Source: Pseudomonadota bacterium (GTDB lineage Bacteria > Myxococcota_A > UBA9042 > GCA-2863065). From it: a stretch of 64,000 nt of DNA. This document shows, in pieces, positions 17,382-26,933 of the stretch. A model generated the notes under the pieces. That model saw only the letters and a list, made by a program, of their open reading frames with translations, did not search any database and was not told the origin of the DNA. Location: positions 1 through 64,000 of the forward strand of contig SXOX01000334.1 of assembly GCA_005776585.1 (NCBI GenBank), given 5' to 3'. A program made the position numbers and the translations under genes. How positions within the stretch are numbered: position 1 is the stretch's first letter; each line of letters begins with the position of its first letter.

Positions 17382-18554
17382 ATGATGGAACCAGGCGGGA
17401 CGCACCGCGCGCTCAGCGACAGCACCCCGATAACAGGAAATCGCACGCCCGCGATCCTGGTCGTCGATGACGACCCACGCAACCGCGACCTCATGGAGGC
17501 GATGCTCGAAGATCGCTACACGGTGCTCCTTGCTGCGTCAGGCGCCGAGGCCGTCAGCCTAGTCACCGACAACCCCGTCGACCTCGTCCTGCTCGACGTC
17601 ATGATGCCGGGCCGCTCCGGGTTCGACGTCGTGCGTGACCTGAAGGAGCACGCCGGCGAGCATGGCGACGGCTTCCTGCCCATCATCCTGGTCACCGCGA
17701 TGGCGGACAAGCAGAGCCGCTACACGGGTCTCGAAGCGGGTGCCGACGACTTCCTGACCAAGCCCGTCGATCGGCGCGAGCTCCGCCTACGCGTCGCGAC
17801 GTTGTTGAGGGTTCGGACGCAGGAGCAGCAGATTCGGGCGCAGCTCGCGGCGTTGACGGAGGTGAGCGCCCTCAAGGACGACCTCATCTCGTTGATCGTG
17901 CATGACATCCGCAATCCACTCTTTGGCGTCGTGGCATTTCTCGAGCTCGCGCAGGGTGCCGTCACTGATCCCGAGGTGAGTCGCGACCTCTATCAGGCGC
18001 AGCAGGCGGCTGAGCGCGTCCGCGTTCTGCTGGAAGACCTCCTTCGCGTGCGCGCGCTGGAGGACGGCAAGGTCAGGCTCTGCCCCGAGGCTGCGCCCGC
18101 CTGGCCGCTCCTGTCAGACGCCGTTACGTCGCTCAAGGGCATCGCTCAGGATCGCGCGCTCACCATCGACATCGTCGCTACGCCGGGAGCCACGCTCTGG
18201 TGCGACCGCGAGATGACGCGGCGCGCATTGGAGAACCTGCTGGTCAACGCCATGCGCTACGCGCCCAAGGGCTCGACGGTCGAGCTCGAGGCCATCATCG
18301 GACGTGCCGGCGGCAGCGTCATCGAGGTCCGGGACCGGGGACCCGGGATTCCGCAAGGCGTCCGTGGCAGCCTTTTTCGCAAGTTCGGCTCGCTGGAGCG
18401 CCACGTCTGCGGCGCCCGCCGGGGATTCGGCCTCGGCCTCTACCTCGTGCGTCTGGTCGCCGACGCTCATGGTGGCGCGGTCACCGTCGAGGATCGCTCC
18501 GGGGGAGGCACGGTCTTCACCATCGTGCTCCCCAATCCCGAACCCGGGACGTGA
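17382..18554 (+). CDS. Response-regulator histidine kinase (REC-HisKA-HATPase)
   Basis: 390-aa cytoplasmic hybrid. A receiver domain comes first (about 23-145; DDDPRNRD, phosphoacceptor D72 in LLDVMMPGRSG, Lys in FLTKPVD), then a short coiled coil and a HisKA domain with phospho-His174 in IVHDIRNPL, then HATPase_c with NLLVNAMRYAPKG, DRGPGIP and GFGLGLYLV. There is no membrane segment. Such REC-first kinases usually act within phosphorelays, their own receiver modulating kinase output. The stop overlaps the CheR GTG start (GTGA). Two ATG codons stand in tandem at the start; I use the first. Confidence 0.9.
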   Translation: MMEPGGTHRALSDSTPITGNRTPAILVVDDDPRNRDLMEAMLEDRYTVLLAASGAEAVSLVTDNPVDLVLLDVMMPGRSGFDVVRDLKEHAGEHGDGFLPIILVTAMADKQSRYTGLEAGADDFLTKPVDRRELRLRVATLLRVRTQEQQIRAQLAALTEVSALKDDLISLIVHDIRNPLFGVVAFLELAQGAVTDPEVSRDLYQAQQAAERVRVLLEDLLRVRALEDGKVRLCPEAAPAWPLLSDAVTSLKGIAQDRALTIDIVATPGATLWCDREMTRRALENLLVNAMRYAPKGSTVELEAIIGRAGGSVIEVRDRGPGIPQGVRGSLFRKFGSLERHVCGARRGFGLGLYLVRLVADAHGGAVTVEDRSGGGTVFTIVLPNPEPGT

Positions 18555-19402
18555 GCGAGACGGCTCTGAGCGAGCGCGTCGAGGCGCTGCTGCACAGCCG
18601 CTATGGCGTCACCCTGCGCGACCGCCAGCGGCGCGCCGTCGCGCGCGCCATCGCGCGTCGGGGAGCGGCCACGTGCGCCAAGGACGCTGAGGCGTACGTT
18701 CAATTGCTTTCGGATGTCCCTGGCGAGGGCGAGCAGCTCTTGCGCGAGTGCCTCGTTGGCGTGACCTCGCTATTTCGGGATCGCGACGTTTGGACCGGGC
18801 TTGGCGACGCCGTCGTTCCCGCGCTCTTGCGCCGCTTCCCGGGGACGCTCCGGGCGCTGTGCGTCGGGGTCGCGACGGGTGAAGAGGCGTGGACGCTCGC
18901 GCTCGTCCTGCAGCGGCTCGTCGTCGATGGCGCTCAGCGTGACTACGCCATCACGGCCACCGATGTGGACCCGCACCGCCTGCGCGTGGCTCGCCGGGGA
19001 GTCTATCGCATCGGGGCCGAGGACACCGTGGCCGACCCGCTCCGTCCCACCGTCAGCGACTCCGGCGTCCGCACGCGCGGGGACCGTCTCGAGTTCGGGC
19101 CGCCCCTTTCGGAGCACGTGACCTTCGAGCAGCACGATCTGCTCGGCCCGACCCTCGTCCCGGCGTCCGCCGTGCTGGCGTCGTTTCCACTGGTGCTCTT
19201 GCGAAACGTGCTCATCTACCTCGATCCGCCGGGCCGCGACCACGCGCTGGCCCGCCTTGCACGTGTCCTGCCCGAAGGCGGCGCGCTGGTGCTTGGCGAG
19301 GCCGAGCATGTGCCTGCAGCGCTGCAATCGCAGCTCATCCCGTGGCGGGGTCTGCCGCCGCGCAGCGCGATCTTCATGCGTGTCCCCGCGTCCCACCGAT
19401 GA
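18551..19402 (+). CDS. CheR-type protein glutamate methyltransferase
   Basis: 283 aa. The N-terminal helical CheR domain (about 5-75) is followed by a SAM-dependent methyltransferase domain with ALCVGVATGEEAWTLALVL (SAM loop), ITATDVDPHRL (acidic residue for ribose) and LVLLRNVLIYLDPP (equivalent of the CheR CRNVLIYF motif). CheR enzymes methylate glutamates of chemoreceptors, but no receptor, CheA, CheW or CheB gene is in sight; here the gene lies between two kinases. The GTG start overlaps the upstream stop (GTGA), and the stop overlaps the hybrid-kinase ATG (ATGA). The same frame stays open further upstream but is only a shadow of the previous gene. Confidence 0.88.
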   Translation: MSETALSERVEALLHSRYGVTLRDRQRRAVARAIARRGAATCAKDAEAYVQLLSDVPGEGEQLLRECLVGVTSLFRDRDVWTGLGDAVVPALLRRFPGTLRALCVGVATGEEAWTLALVLQRLVVDGAQRDYAITATDVDPHRLRVARRGVYRIGAEDTVADPLRPTVSDSGVRTRGDRLEFGPPLSEHVTFEQHDLLGPTLVPASAVLASFPLVLLRNVLIYLDPPGRDHALARLARVLPEGGALVLGEAEHVPAALQSQLIPWRGLPPRSAIFMRVPASHR

Positions 19403-22400
19403 GACGTCCAATCCCTTGGCGATGGCGGGTCATCCTCGCGGCCACCCTCTTGGCGTCCGTCCCCGTCGGCCTCTCGGGCTGGGCCCTGGTTCGCCTGGCA
19501 CGCGCGACGATGCTCGACGACGCCGAACGCGCCCTTCGGGCCGAGACCCACCGCGTCGCGCAGCTCATCGACGCCTTCAACGAGACGCGCCTTGTGGCTG
19601 CGAGCCAGGTGGCGGCATTCCCGGGCGTTCAGGCGCTCTGTCGGGACGAGGCTGTCGATAGCGTGGAGCAGGGCCGTATCTCGCATGTTCTGAAGTCGCT
19701 GCTTGCGGGAGATCCCAAGCTTGCGGATGCGGGGATCGTCGATCGACGCGGTCGCGTCGTGGCGGCCAGCGACGAGCGCGGCCTCGGCGCCGACGTCTCG
19801 CAACGCAGCTACTTTCGCAGCGCAATGAAGGGCGAGCGCGGCCTTACCGAACCCTTCCGTTCGGTGATCGCCGGAGACCGCCGCGAGCTCATCGGGTACT
19901 TCGTCCCGGTCTTCGCTTCCCCGAGCAGCGGGCCCGTCGGCCTCGTCATCCTCGTGTCGCTGGCCCAGCAGGTCGCGGAGTCGATCTACGCGACCTCCGG
20001 CCGCGCGGGCGAGGGCAGCTTCGCCGCTCTGGTCGACCGGAGTGGAGTGCGCCTCGCGCACGGGCTCCGTCGCGACCTGGAGGGCGTGCCTGCGCTGACG
20101 TTGACCGCGGACGAGCGCACGGAGATCGCGACCGGTCGGCGCTTCGACGCCGTGCAGCAGGCCAAGCTCGCCCACGCCGTCGAGGACCCCACAATCGCGG
20201 GGCTCGCCCGCGCCCCACACCTTGACCCCGCGATGGAGCTGCTCTGGTCGGACTCCCCTGCGTTGCGTGAGGAGGTGGTGACACTGGCTGCTCGACTCAC
20301 GACCGCGCCGTGGACCGTGGTCCTCCGCGTACCGGCAGCGACCGTGCTGAGGCGCATCGACGCCTTCATCTGGCGCATGGCGCTCGTCGTCGGACTTGCC
20401 GCGCTCGCCGCGTTTGCGCTGGCGACCACGCTCGTGCGTGTCGCCCTCGCGCCGACGCGCGAGCTCAACCGGGTCGTCGCGGCCATGGCGTCCGGTGACA
20501 TCGGCGCGCGCGTCTCGATGCCGTCGGCTGCCGACGAGGTCGTCGAGCTCGGCCGCCGCTTCAACGCGATGGCCGAGCAGATCCAGTCCAGCCGCGACGC
20601 GCTCGAGTCGCGGGTCGTCGAGCGCACGGCGGCTCTCGACGCCTCAAACCAAGAGCTCGAGGCGCAGAAGCTCGAGCTCCTGGCGCAGCGCGACGAGCTT
20701 CGCGCCCAGCGCGAGGCGCTGGCGGAGCGCAACCTCGACGCCGAGCGCGCCAATCGCCTCAAGTCGTCCTTCATCGCGAACATGAGCCACGAGCTGCGAA
20801 CCCCGCTCAACGCCATCCTGGGCTTCACCGACCTGGTGCTCGACCAGGCCGGCGACACGTTGACCGAAAGGCACCGGAAGTACCTCCGCTCCGTGCTCGA
20901 TAGCGGCGGTCACCTGCTCGAGCTCATCAATGATGTGCTCGACTTCGCCAAGGTCGAGGCGGGCCGACTCGAGCTCGCCTTCGAGCGCGTCTCGCCTGCC
21001 GACCTCGCGCGTGAGGCTGTCGCCGTCGTGGCCGGTGCAGCGCTCGTCCGCGGCGTCGAGGTGACCGTGACCGGCGACGTGACGCGTCCCGTGAGGGCCG
21101 ACCGCACGAAGCTGCGGCAGGTGCTCGTGAATCTCATCTCGAACGCGATCAAGTTCACCCGCGAGCACACGGGGGTCGACGTCGCGCTCGAGGCGGCGGA
21201 CACAGGCCTCATCGTGCGGGTCTCCGACCGTGGTCTAGGCGTCGATGAGCGCATGCGACCGCTCTTGTTTCAGCCGTTCATCCAGGGCGACTCCGCGCTC
21301 GTCAAGCAGCACGCGGGCACGGGGCTCGGGCTCGCGATCTCCAAGGGCATCGTCGACCAGCACGCAGGCAGTCTGGCGTACCTCCCACGGGAAGGTGGCG
21401 GCGCGACGTTCGTGCTGTCCCTCCCTTGGGCGCCGCCCCTCGAGGACGTCGCCGGCGACGGGCACGGCGACGTCCTCATCGTCGCTGCCGCGGACCGCCT
21501 CACGGCCTCGGGCCTCGCGCTCACCGAGCTCGTCAAGGCGCTCGCCGCAGAGGGTCACACCGCGCGCGTCGTCAGCCCCGAGCGCGCGCTGGCCGAGGCC
21601 GCCGCCGCTCATCCCACGGCCATCGTCGTCGAGCCGACCGTCGAGGCTGCGCCGGGCGTCCTCCTCATCGACGCCCTCTCGCGCGCGCCCGAGCTCTCCA
21701 CCGTCCCGGTCGTCCTGACCACGGCGCCGGGCGTCGTGGGCTACCTTCCCAAGCCGTTTGCGCGCGAGGCCATTGCGCTAGCGCTCCGTAATGCGCTCAA
21801 CGGCACCGCGGCCCGCGCCGCGCTCGAGGTCCTGGTCATCGACGACGATCCGAACGTCGGCCGCCTCCTCGAGGACACGCTGCGAGCCCAAGGACATACC
21901 GTGATCGTCGCACGCAACGGCACCGAGGGACTGCGGGCCGCCAGCGCGAAGGCGCCCGACGTCATCATCTTGGACCTCATGATGCCCGGCATGTCGGGCT
22001 TCGACGTGCTGGACTCGCTTCAAGCCGGCACCCAGACGCGCTCCATCCCCGTCATCGTCCTCACCGCGATGGAGCTGAGCCCGAGCGAGCGCGCGCTGCT
22101 CGGCCAGGGCGCACGCGCCGTGACGCAGAAGGGCAACGTGACCGGCGGTGAGCTGGTTCGAACGCTCGAGACCGCCGTCGGGCGCACCCGGAGGCGAGCC
22201 AGTTCGGCGACTCTCCAGCGTCGGGTGCTCGTGGTCGACGACAACGCCCAGAATCGGGACCTCGTGCGCGCGACCCTCGAGTCCGCGGGCTATCTCGTGC
22301 TGGAGGCCGACTCCGGAGCGGCCGCGTTGTCCGTCTTGCGCCTCGAGGCGGTGGATCTCGTCCTCATGGACCTCGCGATGCCCGGCCTCGACGGCGTTGG

Positions 22401-22596
22401 CGCGACGCTGGCCATTCGCAACGAGCTCGGTCTGCACGAGATGCCCATCGTCGCGCTCACGGCCCTCACCTCACCCGACGACCGGCGTTGGGCGGCCTCG
22501 GCCGGCATGGTCGGCTTTCTGGAGAAGCCAATCGACCGCATGCGCCTCCTGGACGCCGTCTCACACCACACCCAGCGGCCCGTGGCGTCGAGCTGA
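19399..22596 (+). CDS. Hybrid sensor histidine kinase, Cache-HAMP-HisKA-HATPase with three C-terminal receiver-like units
   Basis: 1065-aa inner-membrane protein. One TM near 9-30, a periplasmic double-Cache-like sensor (about 35-310, with DAGIVDRRGRVVA), a second TM (about 328-350), HAMP, a coiled coil rich in Glu/Gln/Arg, HisKA with phospho-His464 in SHELRTPLNAILGF, and HATPase_c (NLISNAIKF, DRGLGVD, GTGLGLAISKG). Next is a degenerate receiver-like unit (about 690-805) without the acidic phosphoacceptor, then a true receiver with D859 and a final receiver with D991 and the usual FLEKP lysine. It overlaps cheR by 4 bp (ATGA). Together the three genes look like a self-contained phosphorelay; no DNA-binding output is encoded nearby. 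Confidence 0.9.
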   Translation: MRRPIPWRWRVILAATLLASVPVGLSGWALVRLARATMLDDAERALRAETHRVAQLIDAFNETRLVAASQVAAFPGVQALCRDEAVDSVEQGRISHVLKSLLAGDPKLADAGIVDRRGRVVAASDERGLGADVSQRSYFRSAMKGERGLTEPFRSVIAGDRRELIGYFVPVFASPSSGPVGLVILVSLAQQVAESIYATSGRAGEGSFAALVDRSGVRLAHGLRRDLEGVPALTLTADERTEIATGRRFDAVQQAKLAHAVEDPTIAGLARAPHLDPAMELLWSDSPALREEVVTLAARLTTAPWTVVLRVPAATVLRRIDAFIWRMALVVGLAALAAFALATTLVRVALAPTRELNRVVAAMASGDIGARVSMPSAADEVVELGRRFNAMAEQIQSSRDALESRVVERTAALDASNQELEAQKLELLAQRDELRAQREALAERNLDAERANRLKSSFIANMSHELRTPLNAILGFTDLVLDQAGDTLTERHRKYLRSVLDSGGHLLELINDVLDFAKVEAGRLELAFERVSPADLAREAVAVVAGAALVRGVEVTVTGDVTRPVRADRTKLRQVLVNLISNAIKFTREHTGVDVALEAADTGLIVRVSDRGLGVDERMRPLLFQPFIQGDSALVKQHAGTGLGLAISKGIVDQHAGSLAYLPREGGGATFVLSLPWAPPLEDVAGDGHGDVLIVAAADRLTASGLALTELVKALAAEGHTARVVSPERALAEAAAAHPTAIVVEPTVEAAPGVLLIDALSRAPELSTVPVVLTTAPGVVGYLPKPFAREAIALALRNALNGTAARAALEVLVIDDDPNVGRLLEDTLRAQGHTVIVARNGTEGLRAASAKAPDVIILDLMMPGMSGFDVLDSLQAGTQTRSIPVIVLTAMELSPSERALLGQGARAVTQKGNVTGGELVRTLETAVGRTRRRASSATLQRRVLVVDDNAQNRDLVRATLESAGYLVLEADSGAAALSVLRLEAVDLVLMDLAMPGLDGVGATLAIRNELGLHEMPIVALTALTSPDDRRWAASAGMVGFLEKPIDRMRLLDAVSHHTQRPVASS

Positions 22597-22653
22597 CCTG
22601 AGGACGCCGCGCGGCCAGGAGCGCCGCGGCGTGTTCTCACGTATTCTCCGCTG

Positions 22654-24936
22654 GTGGCGCTGCTGCTCCTGCTGCTGTTTCCCGGACTCGTGTGGTGCCT
22701 CCCGGGCGCGCTGGCGGTGCGGTGGGCCTTCCCCGGCGCGACGCCCCTCGAGAAGACCGTGCTGTCCTTCCTCTGTGGCGCGGTCCTCATCGTGCCCCTG
22801 GGCTTCTCCGTCAGCTTCTTGCTCCGGACGCCGCTCACGCCGTGGATCCTGGTCGCGCTCGCGCTCGTGGTCTCCGGAGCGCTCGTGGCCCTCTCGTGGC
22901 GGTGGCCCCGCTCGACCCGACCGACGGTCGCCACGCCGCCGCACGCGGGATGGCAGTCGCACGGCGTGCGCACCGCGGCCTGCACCGTCCTCATCGCGGC
23001 CGCGGCTTCGCTTGCCGAGTCGCCACGCGCCATCGAGGCCACCGAGGTGTTTGCACCCTGCCCCCACCAATCGGCGTTCTATCTCCTCGAGGATGGCACA
23101 CGCACGGGGGTCGAGCTCTACGATCCGCGATGGGAGCGACGGGTGACGCACGTCCTCCAACATCCCCAGGAGCCGGGCTATGGGATGACCAAGGCGCTGA
23201 CCTACCAGCGCGTGGGCTCGACGGCGACCCTCGTCGAGCCCATCGCGTTCTTCGGCTCGGGCGGCTTCGTCGTGGCGAGCTTCGCCTATTGGCTCCTCCT
23301 CGCCGGCGGCGCGATGCTCCTCGCCGCCGAGCGGCTAGTGTCGGGACCGCTGTGCCTGCTCTTGACGACCGCCTTCCTGCTCGGAGTGCGAGCCATCGGC
23401 TGCTACATGGTAAACGAGAACGTCCTGGCCCTCGCCACCGGGCTCGGCGCCATGGCGCTCGTGCGACGCCGCCCCGACGCGCTCCAGGCGGTCTTTCTCG
23501 GCGCCACGTTGGCGCTCTGCCTCGCCACGCGTCCGATGGCCGCGGGCTACCTCCCGGCGCTGGCCTGGCTGATGGGAAGGCCCCGCCAGGCCCACCTCAC
23601 GGCGCTGCTCTCGTTGTCGCTGTTCGCCGTCCCGTGGCTCATCGCCCACGACCAGATCTTCGGCCAAGCGGTCATCGACCCATCCCTCCTGCAGGCGCGC
23701 ACGGACGTCACCCTGTTTGGCCAGACGTTTCGCTTCCACCCCCTGGGCTGGCCGGTGCTCGACACGCTCGTGCGCGGACCCACCGAGCCATTTCCGCTCT
23801 TGTTTCAGGTCCCGCTCGAGCAGCTCCTCGCCTTCGGTGCGCTCTTCAGTGCGCTCGTCGTCGCCGGCGCCGTGGGCCTCCCGTGGCGCGAGGGCGTGCC
23901 GCTCCTTGCGGTCGGGCTCCCGGCGCAGGCGCTCATGTGCGCGCTCGTCACGCTCGACCATCACAAGCTCTCGTACGGCCTCGTCGCGCTGGTCGCGGTC
24001 CCCAGCCTCGCGGCTGCGGGCGCCTCGTTCGTGCTCTCGACGCAGGTCTCCCGCGTGCGCCGCGGGGTCGCGCTCGTCGCCGCGCTGGCGGTCACCGTCG
24101 TCTTTCCCGTGGCGGTGCGGGGCGTCGAGCTCCCCGTCGATCCGCGGCCACAGTACAACGACGAGATTGGTCGGAGGGACGATCCGCCGATCGAGGCCAA
24201 GCGCGAGCGCCTGACGCACCCGGGTCTCCTCCCCGAGTTCACGCTCGATGTCGGTTCCAGCTCCCTCGCCTTCGCCCTCCTCTGGAACGGCCGCCTGGCC
24301 CAGCGCTCGCTCTCGGAGCCGGTGCTCTCGTCGCCCGTATTCGTCTGGAAGCAGCTCCGCGACGTGACACACCATCACCGCGTGACCTTGCTCGACCAAC
24401 CCGCGGTGCCGCCGTATCTGGCAGACGTCGTCGAGTCGCTCGAATTGACCGACAGCACGCTGGCGATCGCCTTGGAGCTCCCGGCGACCGCCGGAGCCGC
24501 GGCGGACGTGACGCTCACGAGCGACGGACACGAGGTGACCGTGGACGTCTCCGCCCCCGTGGGGCCCGAACGGCGATGGCTCTCACTCGCGCTGATCGAC
24601 GACGCCCTCGAGAACGGCGTGGAGGTCCATCTCCGCATCAACGGGCGCGAGGTCGACGGCCGCTACATCGTCCTCGAGGCGCGCGACAAGCCCGCGCTCC
24701 TCCGGCTGGTCTCCAACGTCTCCTGGCGCATCGTGCCGGAGGGCCATGGGCTGGTCTTTGAGCCGGGTGACGGCGCCGCGACGCGCTGCGCCCGCTGGAG
24801 CTTGGGCGGGCTCGAACTGGGCCTCGGCCCGCACGCGGTCACCATCCACGATTCGAACGAGCCCCTCCGCCTGCGCGTCGTCGACCGCTTTCCGCCCGAG
24901 GACGAGCCGCAATGCGAGGCCCTCGAGCTACGGTGA
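22654..24936 (+). CDS. Polytopic membrane protein, possible GT-C-type glycosyltransferase
   Basis: 760 aa. About eleven hydrophobic segments fill residues 1-500, then a soluble beta-rich C-terminal domain of about 250 residues. Short motifs include LYDPRWERR in the first large loop and LATRPMAAGYLPAL before a later TM, reminiscent of membrane glycosyltransferases of the PMT/ArnT superfamily, but I cannot name a family. The start is uncertain: a GTG is used, with TATTCT 6 nt upstream and no Shine-Dalgarno. The last 9 bp overlap the end of the convergent SGNH hydrolase gene. Confidence 0.65.
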   Translation: MALLLLLLFPGLVWCLPGALAVRWAFPGATPLEKTVLSFLCGAVLIVPLGFSVSFLLRTPLTPWILVALALVVSGALVALSWRWPRSTRPTVATPPHAGWQSHGVRTAACTVLIAAAASLAESPRAIEATEVFAPCPHQSAFYLLEDGTRTGVELYDPRWERRVTHVLQHPQEPGYGMTKALTYQRVGSTATLVEPIAFFGSGGFVVASFAYWLLLAGGAMLLAAERLVSGPLCLLLTTAFLLGVRAIGCYMVNENVLALATGLGAMALVRRRPDALQAVFLGATLALCLATRPMAAGYLPALAWLMGRPRQAHLTALLSLSLFAVPWLIAHDQIFGQAVIDPSLLQARTDVTLFGQTFRFHPLGWPVLDTLVRGPTEPFPLLFQVPLEQLLAFGALFSALVVAGAVGLPWREGVPLLAVGLPAQALMCALVTLDHHKLSYGLVALVAVPSLAAAGASFVLSTQVSRVRRGVALVAALAVTVVFPVAVRGVELPVDPRPQYNDEIGRRDDPPIEAKRERLTHPGLLPEFTLDVGSSSLAFALLWNGRLAQRSLSEPVLSSPVFVWKQLRDVTHHHRVTLLDQPAVPPYLADVVESLELTDSTLAIALELPATAGAAADVTLTSDGHEVTVDVSAPVGPERRWLSLALIDDALENGVEVHLRINGREVDGRYIVLEARDKPALLRLVSNVSWRIVPEGHGLVFEPGDGAATRCARWSLGGLELGLGPHAVTIHDSNEPLRLRVVDRFPPEDEPQCEALELR

Positions 24937-25953
24937 GCGCGGCCCCGCGTTCGCCGGCGGCTGCGTTCGCACAAGCTCCTTGGCGAGCGCGTCGGCCGCG
25001 ACGGCGGCGCCCCGCACGTTCGGGTGCATGCCGTCGCCCGTCGTGAAGCACTTGGCCGGTGTGGTCTCGCACGGCGTCCTCCGGAACGCGTCGCTCAGGC
25101 GCAGGACGCGGAGCCCGTGCTCCCGTGCGGCGACCTCGCCTGGGCCCGCGGGCTCGCTGACGCCCGCGGCGTGAAATCGCGGCCACAGCGCCACGAGGAC
25201 CTCGAAGTGGTGCTCGCGCGCCAGCTCCGCCAGCCGTTTCAGCCCGCTGCGGACGTTGTCGGGTGCCAGGGCGTCCATGTGCTGCTCGATGCGCCGAGGG
25301 AGCTGCGCCAGGCGACGGAGGTCCCAGAGGTCGAGCCGCACGGCCACGAAGCGAAACAGCGCAGACGACACGAACAGGTCCTGCGTCCAGGCCGGTCGCG
25401 CCGAGCGCTCTTGCTGTACGAGCTCGATGAGCTGGCTGTTGAGGTCGTCGGTGTCGTTCTCGACGTACACGATGACGACCACGTCCGACGCCCACGCGAG
25501 CCCGCGCACCTCCAGCAGGCGCACCTCGCCCCCGGTGCAGTAGCCGCCCACGCCCATGTTCAGCACCTCGAGGCCGGGGAGACGTCGCTCGAGTTGGGCG
25601 GGGATCGTGTCCTCGCGACGCGCCAGGCCGTGGCCGGCGACGACCGAGTCGCCCAGCACGAGCACCCGCCGGGCTCCGGGCGGCTTGGCCAAGGTCCGCT
25701 CGCGATCGCGAAAGCCGTGGGCGTTGACATAGTCGAATGTGAAGTGATCGCTAGAGGCCGGTCCGCGGAAATTAGGAATGAGCTCGTAGCCGAGCCGTAC
25801 GTCGTCGGAGAGTCGATACGCCGAGCTGCCGGGACGCACGTCGATCCGGTGGAGCTCCGGCGCCAACCCGGCGAGCCGCACGACTCCTTCGGCGACCAGG
25901 AGCCCCGCCGCAGCCGATGCGAGCGCGAGCAGCAGCGGCAGGCCGCGGCGCAT
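24928..25953 (-). CDS. SGNH/GDSL-family hydrolase, membrane-anchored
   Basis: 341 aa. An N-terminal hydrophobic segment (about 4-30) acts as signal anchor. The SGNH core has block I VLVLGDSVVAGHG with nucleophile Ser103, a Gly block GVGGYCTGG, VENDTDDL (candidate block III region) and the C-terminal DGMH with D307 and H310 as remaining triad residues. SGNH enzymes are esterases, lipases or O-acetyl(hydro)lases acting on lipids or envelope glycans; the substrate here is not evident. The start ATG is chosen at the Arg-Arg plus hydrophobic segment; an upstream in-frame extension of 33 codons is Pro/Arg/Cys-rich and unlikely. It lies 118 bp downstream of the ferritin-like gene on the same strand. 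Confidence 0.85.
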   Translation of the reverse strand: MRRGLPLLLALASAAAGLLVAEGVVRLAGLAPELHRIDVRPGSSAYRLSDDVRLGYELIPNFRGPASSDHFTFDYVNAHGFRDRERTLAKPPGARRVLVLGDSVVAGHGLARREDTIPAQLERRLPGLEVLNMGVGGYCTGGEVRLLEVRGLAWASDVVVIVYVENDTDDLNSQLIELVQQERSARPAWTQDLFVSSALFRFVAVRLDLWDLRRLAQLPRRIEQHMDALAPDNVRSGLKRLAELAREHHFEVLVALWPRFHAAGVSEPAGPGEVAAREHGLRVLRLSDAFRRTPCETTPAKCFTTGDGMHPNVRGAAVAADALAKELVRTQPPANAGPRSP

Positions 25954-26071
25954 CAGCGACGGCTGACCTGCTCGCGGGTGACGCCTCGGTCGAGCACGGC
26001 ACCGGTGAGCGATGGGGCAGGGCGACGGGCCACTCCCGACGAGTACCACCATCCGCCAATCGGCGCGACGC

Positions 26072-26869
26072 CTACAGCGATGCGGCGGGCACGATCACGT
26101 CGTCGACGACGCTGCGCCGCACCGTGGCCGTCTTGGGTGCGGGCTCCTCCCAGTACACGGTCCGCTCGTCGCGTCCGGTGATCTCGGTCAGCGCCAGCAC
26201 GCCCCACCAGCCGAGGCGCTCGACCGCGTTGGCGTCCAGCAGCCCGTGCGTGAGGCTGTAGCGCATGTTGGCCGCGCTGTTGGCCGCGAAGGCCTTCGCC
26301 TCGACCTCGCGGTAGCGCCGGAGCGTCCACTCCCGCACGGCCTCGCTCGGCGCGTAGCGCTTGGAGATCGCGTGGCAGTAGCGCAGGTGGCGCTCCTCGT
26401 CCTTGGCGATGGCGGCGAACACGTCCGCCGACTGCGGGTCGACCTTCCGCAGGTGCGGCTCGAACATCTGGAATTGCGTGATGGCGCGCTCTTCGATGAC
26501 CTGGAGCAGGACATAGGCCTCCATCACCCCGCGATCGTCGGCGATGCCGAGCGCCATGACACCGCCGAGCGCCTTGTCCAGCCGATCGATGAGCTGCAGC
26601 TCCGCGGGCACCGAGTGTGGCGTCCCGCCGTTGCGGACGACGCAGGCACGGAACATCTCCGCATGGCGCAGCTCGTCCTCCTGATGCTTGCGGACCATGC
26701 GCTGAAGCTCCGGGTCGCCGACACGCGTCGCGAGCACCTCGAAGATCTGCCCCTCGTCGCTGGCCTCGGCCTCCGCGCACTGGTTGAGGAGGTGCACCCG
26801 CCCCTTCTGGCTCCCCAGCAGCGCGGACAGGTAGGTCTCGGTGAGCTTCTTCTGGATCGTCGCGTTCAT
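26072..26869 (-). CDS. Ferritin-like diiron protein
   Basis: 265 aa, mostly helical and soluble. Two ferritin-like half motifs are visible: EDELRH (64-69) after helix A, and E126/E127 plus KDEERH (156-161), giving the E/ExxH ligand set of a diiron four-helix bundle. The C-terminal ~65 residues are an extra tail. Function could be oxidase, hydroxylase or peroxide/iron handling. The start is decided by the Shine-Dalgarno: GGAGG lies 5 nt before this ATG, whereas the ATG four codons earlier is itself part of that stretch. It is preceded by the TetR-type regulator gene and an inverted repeat that probably controls it. Confidence 0.82.
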   Translation of the reverse strand: MNATIQKKLTETYLSALLGSQKGRVHLLNQCAEAEASDEGQIFEVLATRVGDPELQRMVRKHQEDELRHAEMFRACVVRNGGTPHSVPAELQLIDRLDKALGGVMALGIADDRGVMEAYVLLQVIEERAITQFQMFEPHLRKVDPQSADVFAAIAKDEERHLRYCHAISKRYAPSEAVREWTLRRYREVEAKAFAANSAANMRYSLTHGLLDANAVERLGWWGVLALTEITGRDERTVYWEEPAPKTATVRRSVVDDVIVPAASL

Positions 26870-26890
26870 CTCATCCTCCATGTTGACCTG

Positions 26891-26915
26891 ATGACCAGAT
26901 TCGTTTTTTGGTCAT
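26891..26915 (-). promoter_or_regulatory. Inverted repeat, candidate TetR operator before ferritin-like gene
   Basis: A perfect 7-bp inverted repeat, ATGACCA (26891-26897) and TGGTCAT (26909-26915), with an 11-bp AT-rich spacer. It lies 22-46 bp upstream of the ferritin-like start, where its promoter should be. The extended half site GATGACCAG also occurs in the regulator's own promoter (see that feature), which supports binding by the adjacent regulator. Confidence 0.55.
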
Positions 26916-26933
26916 ATTCGGTCGCAAAAAAAA

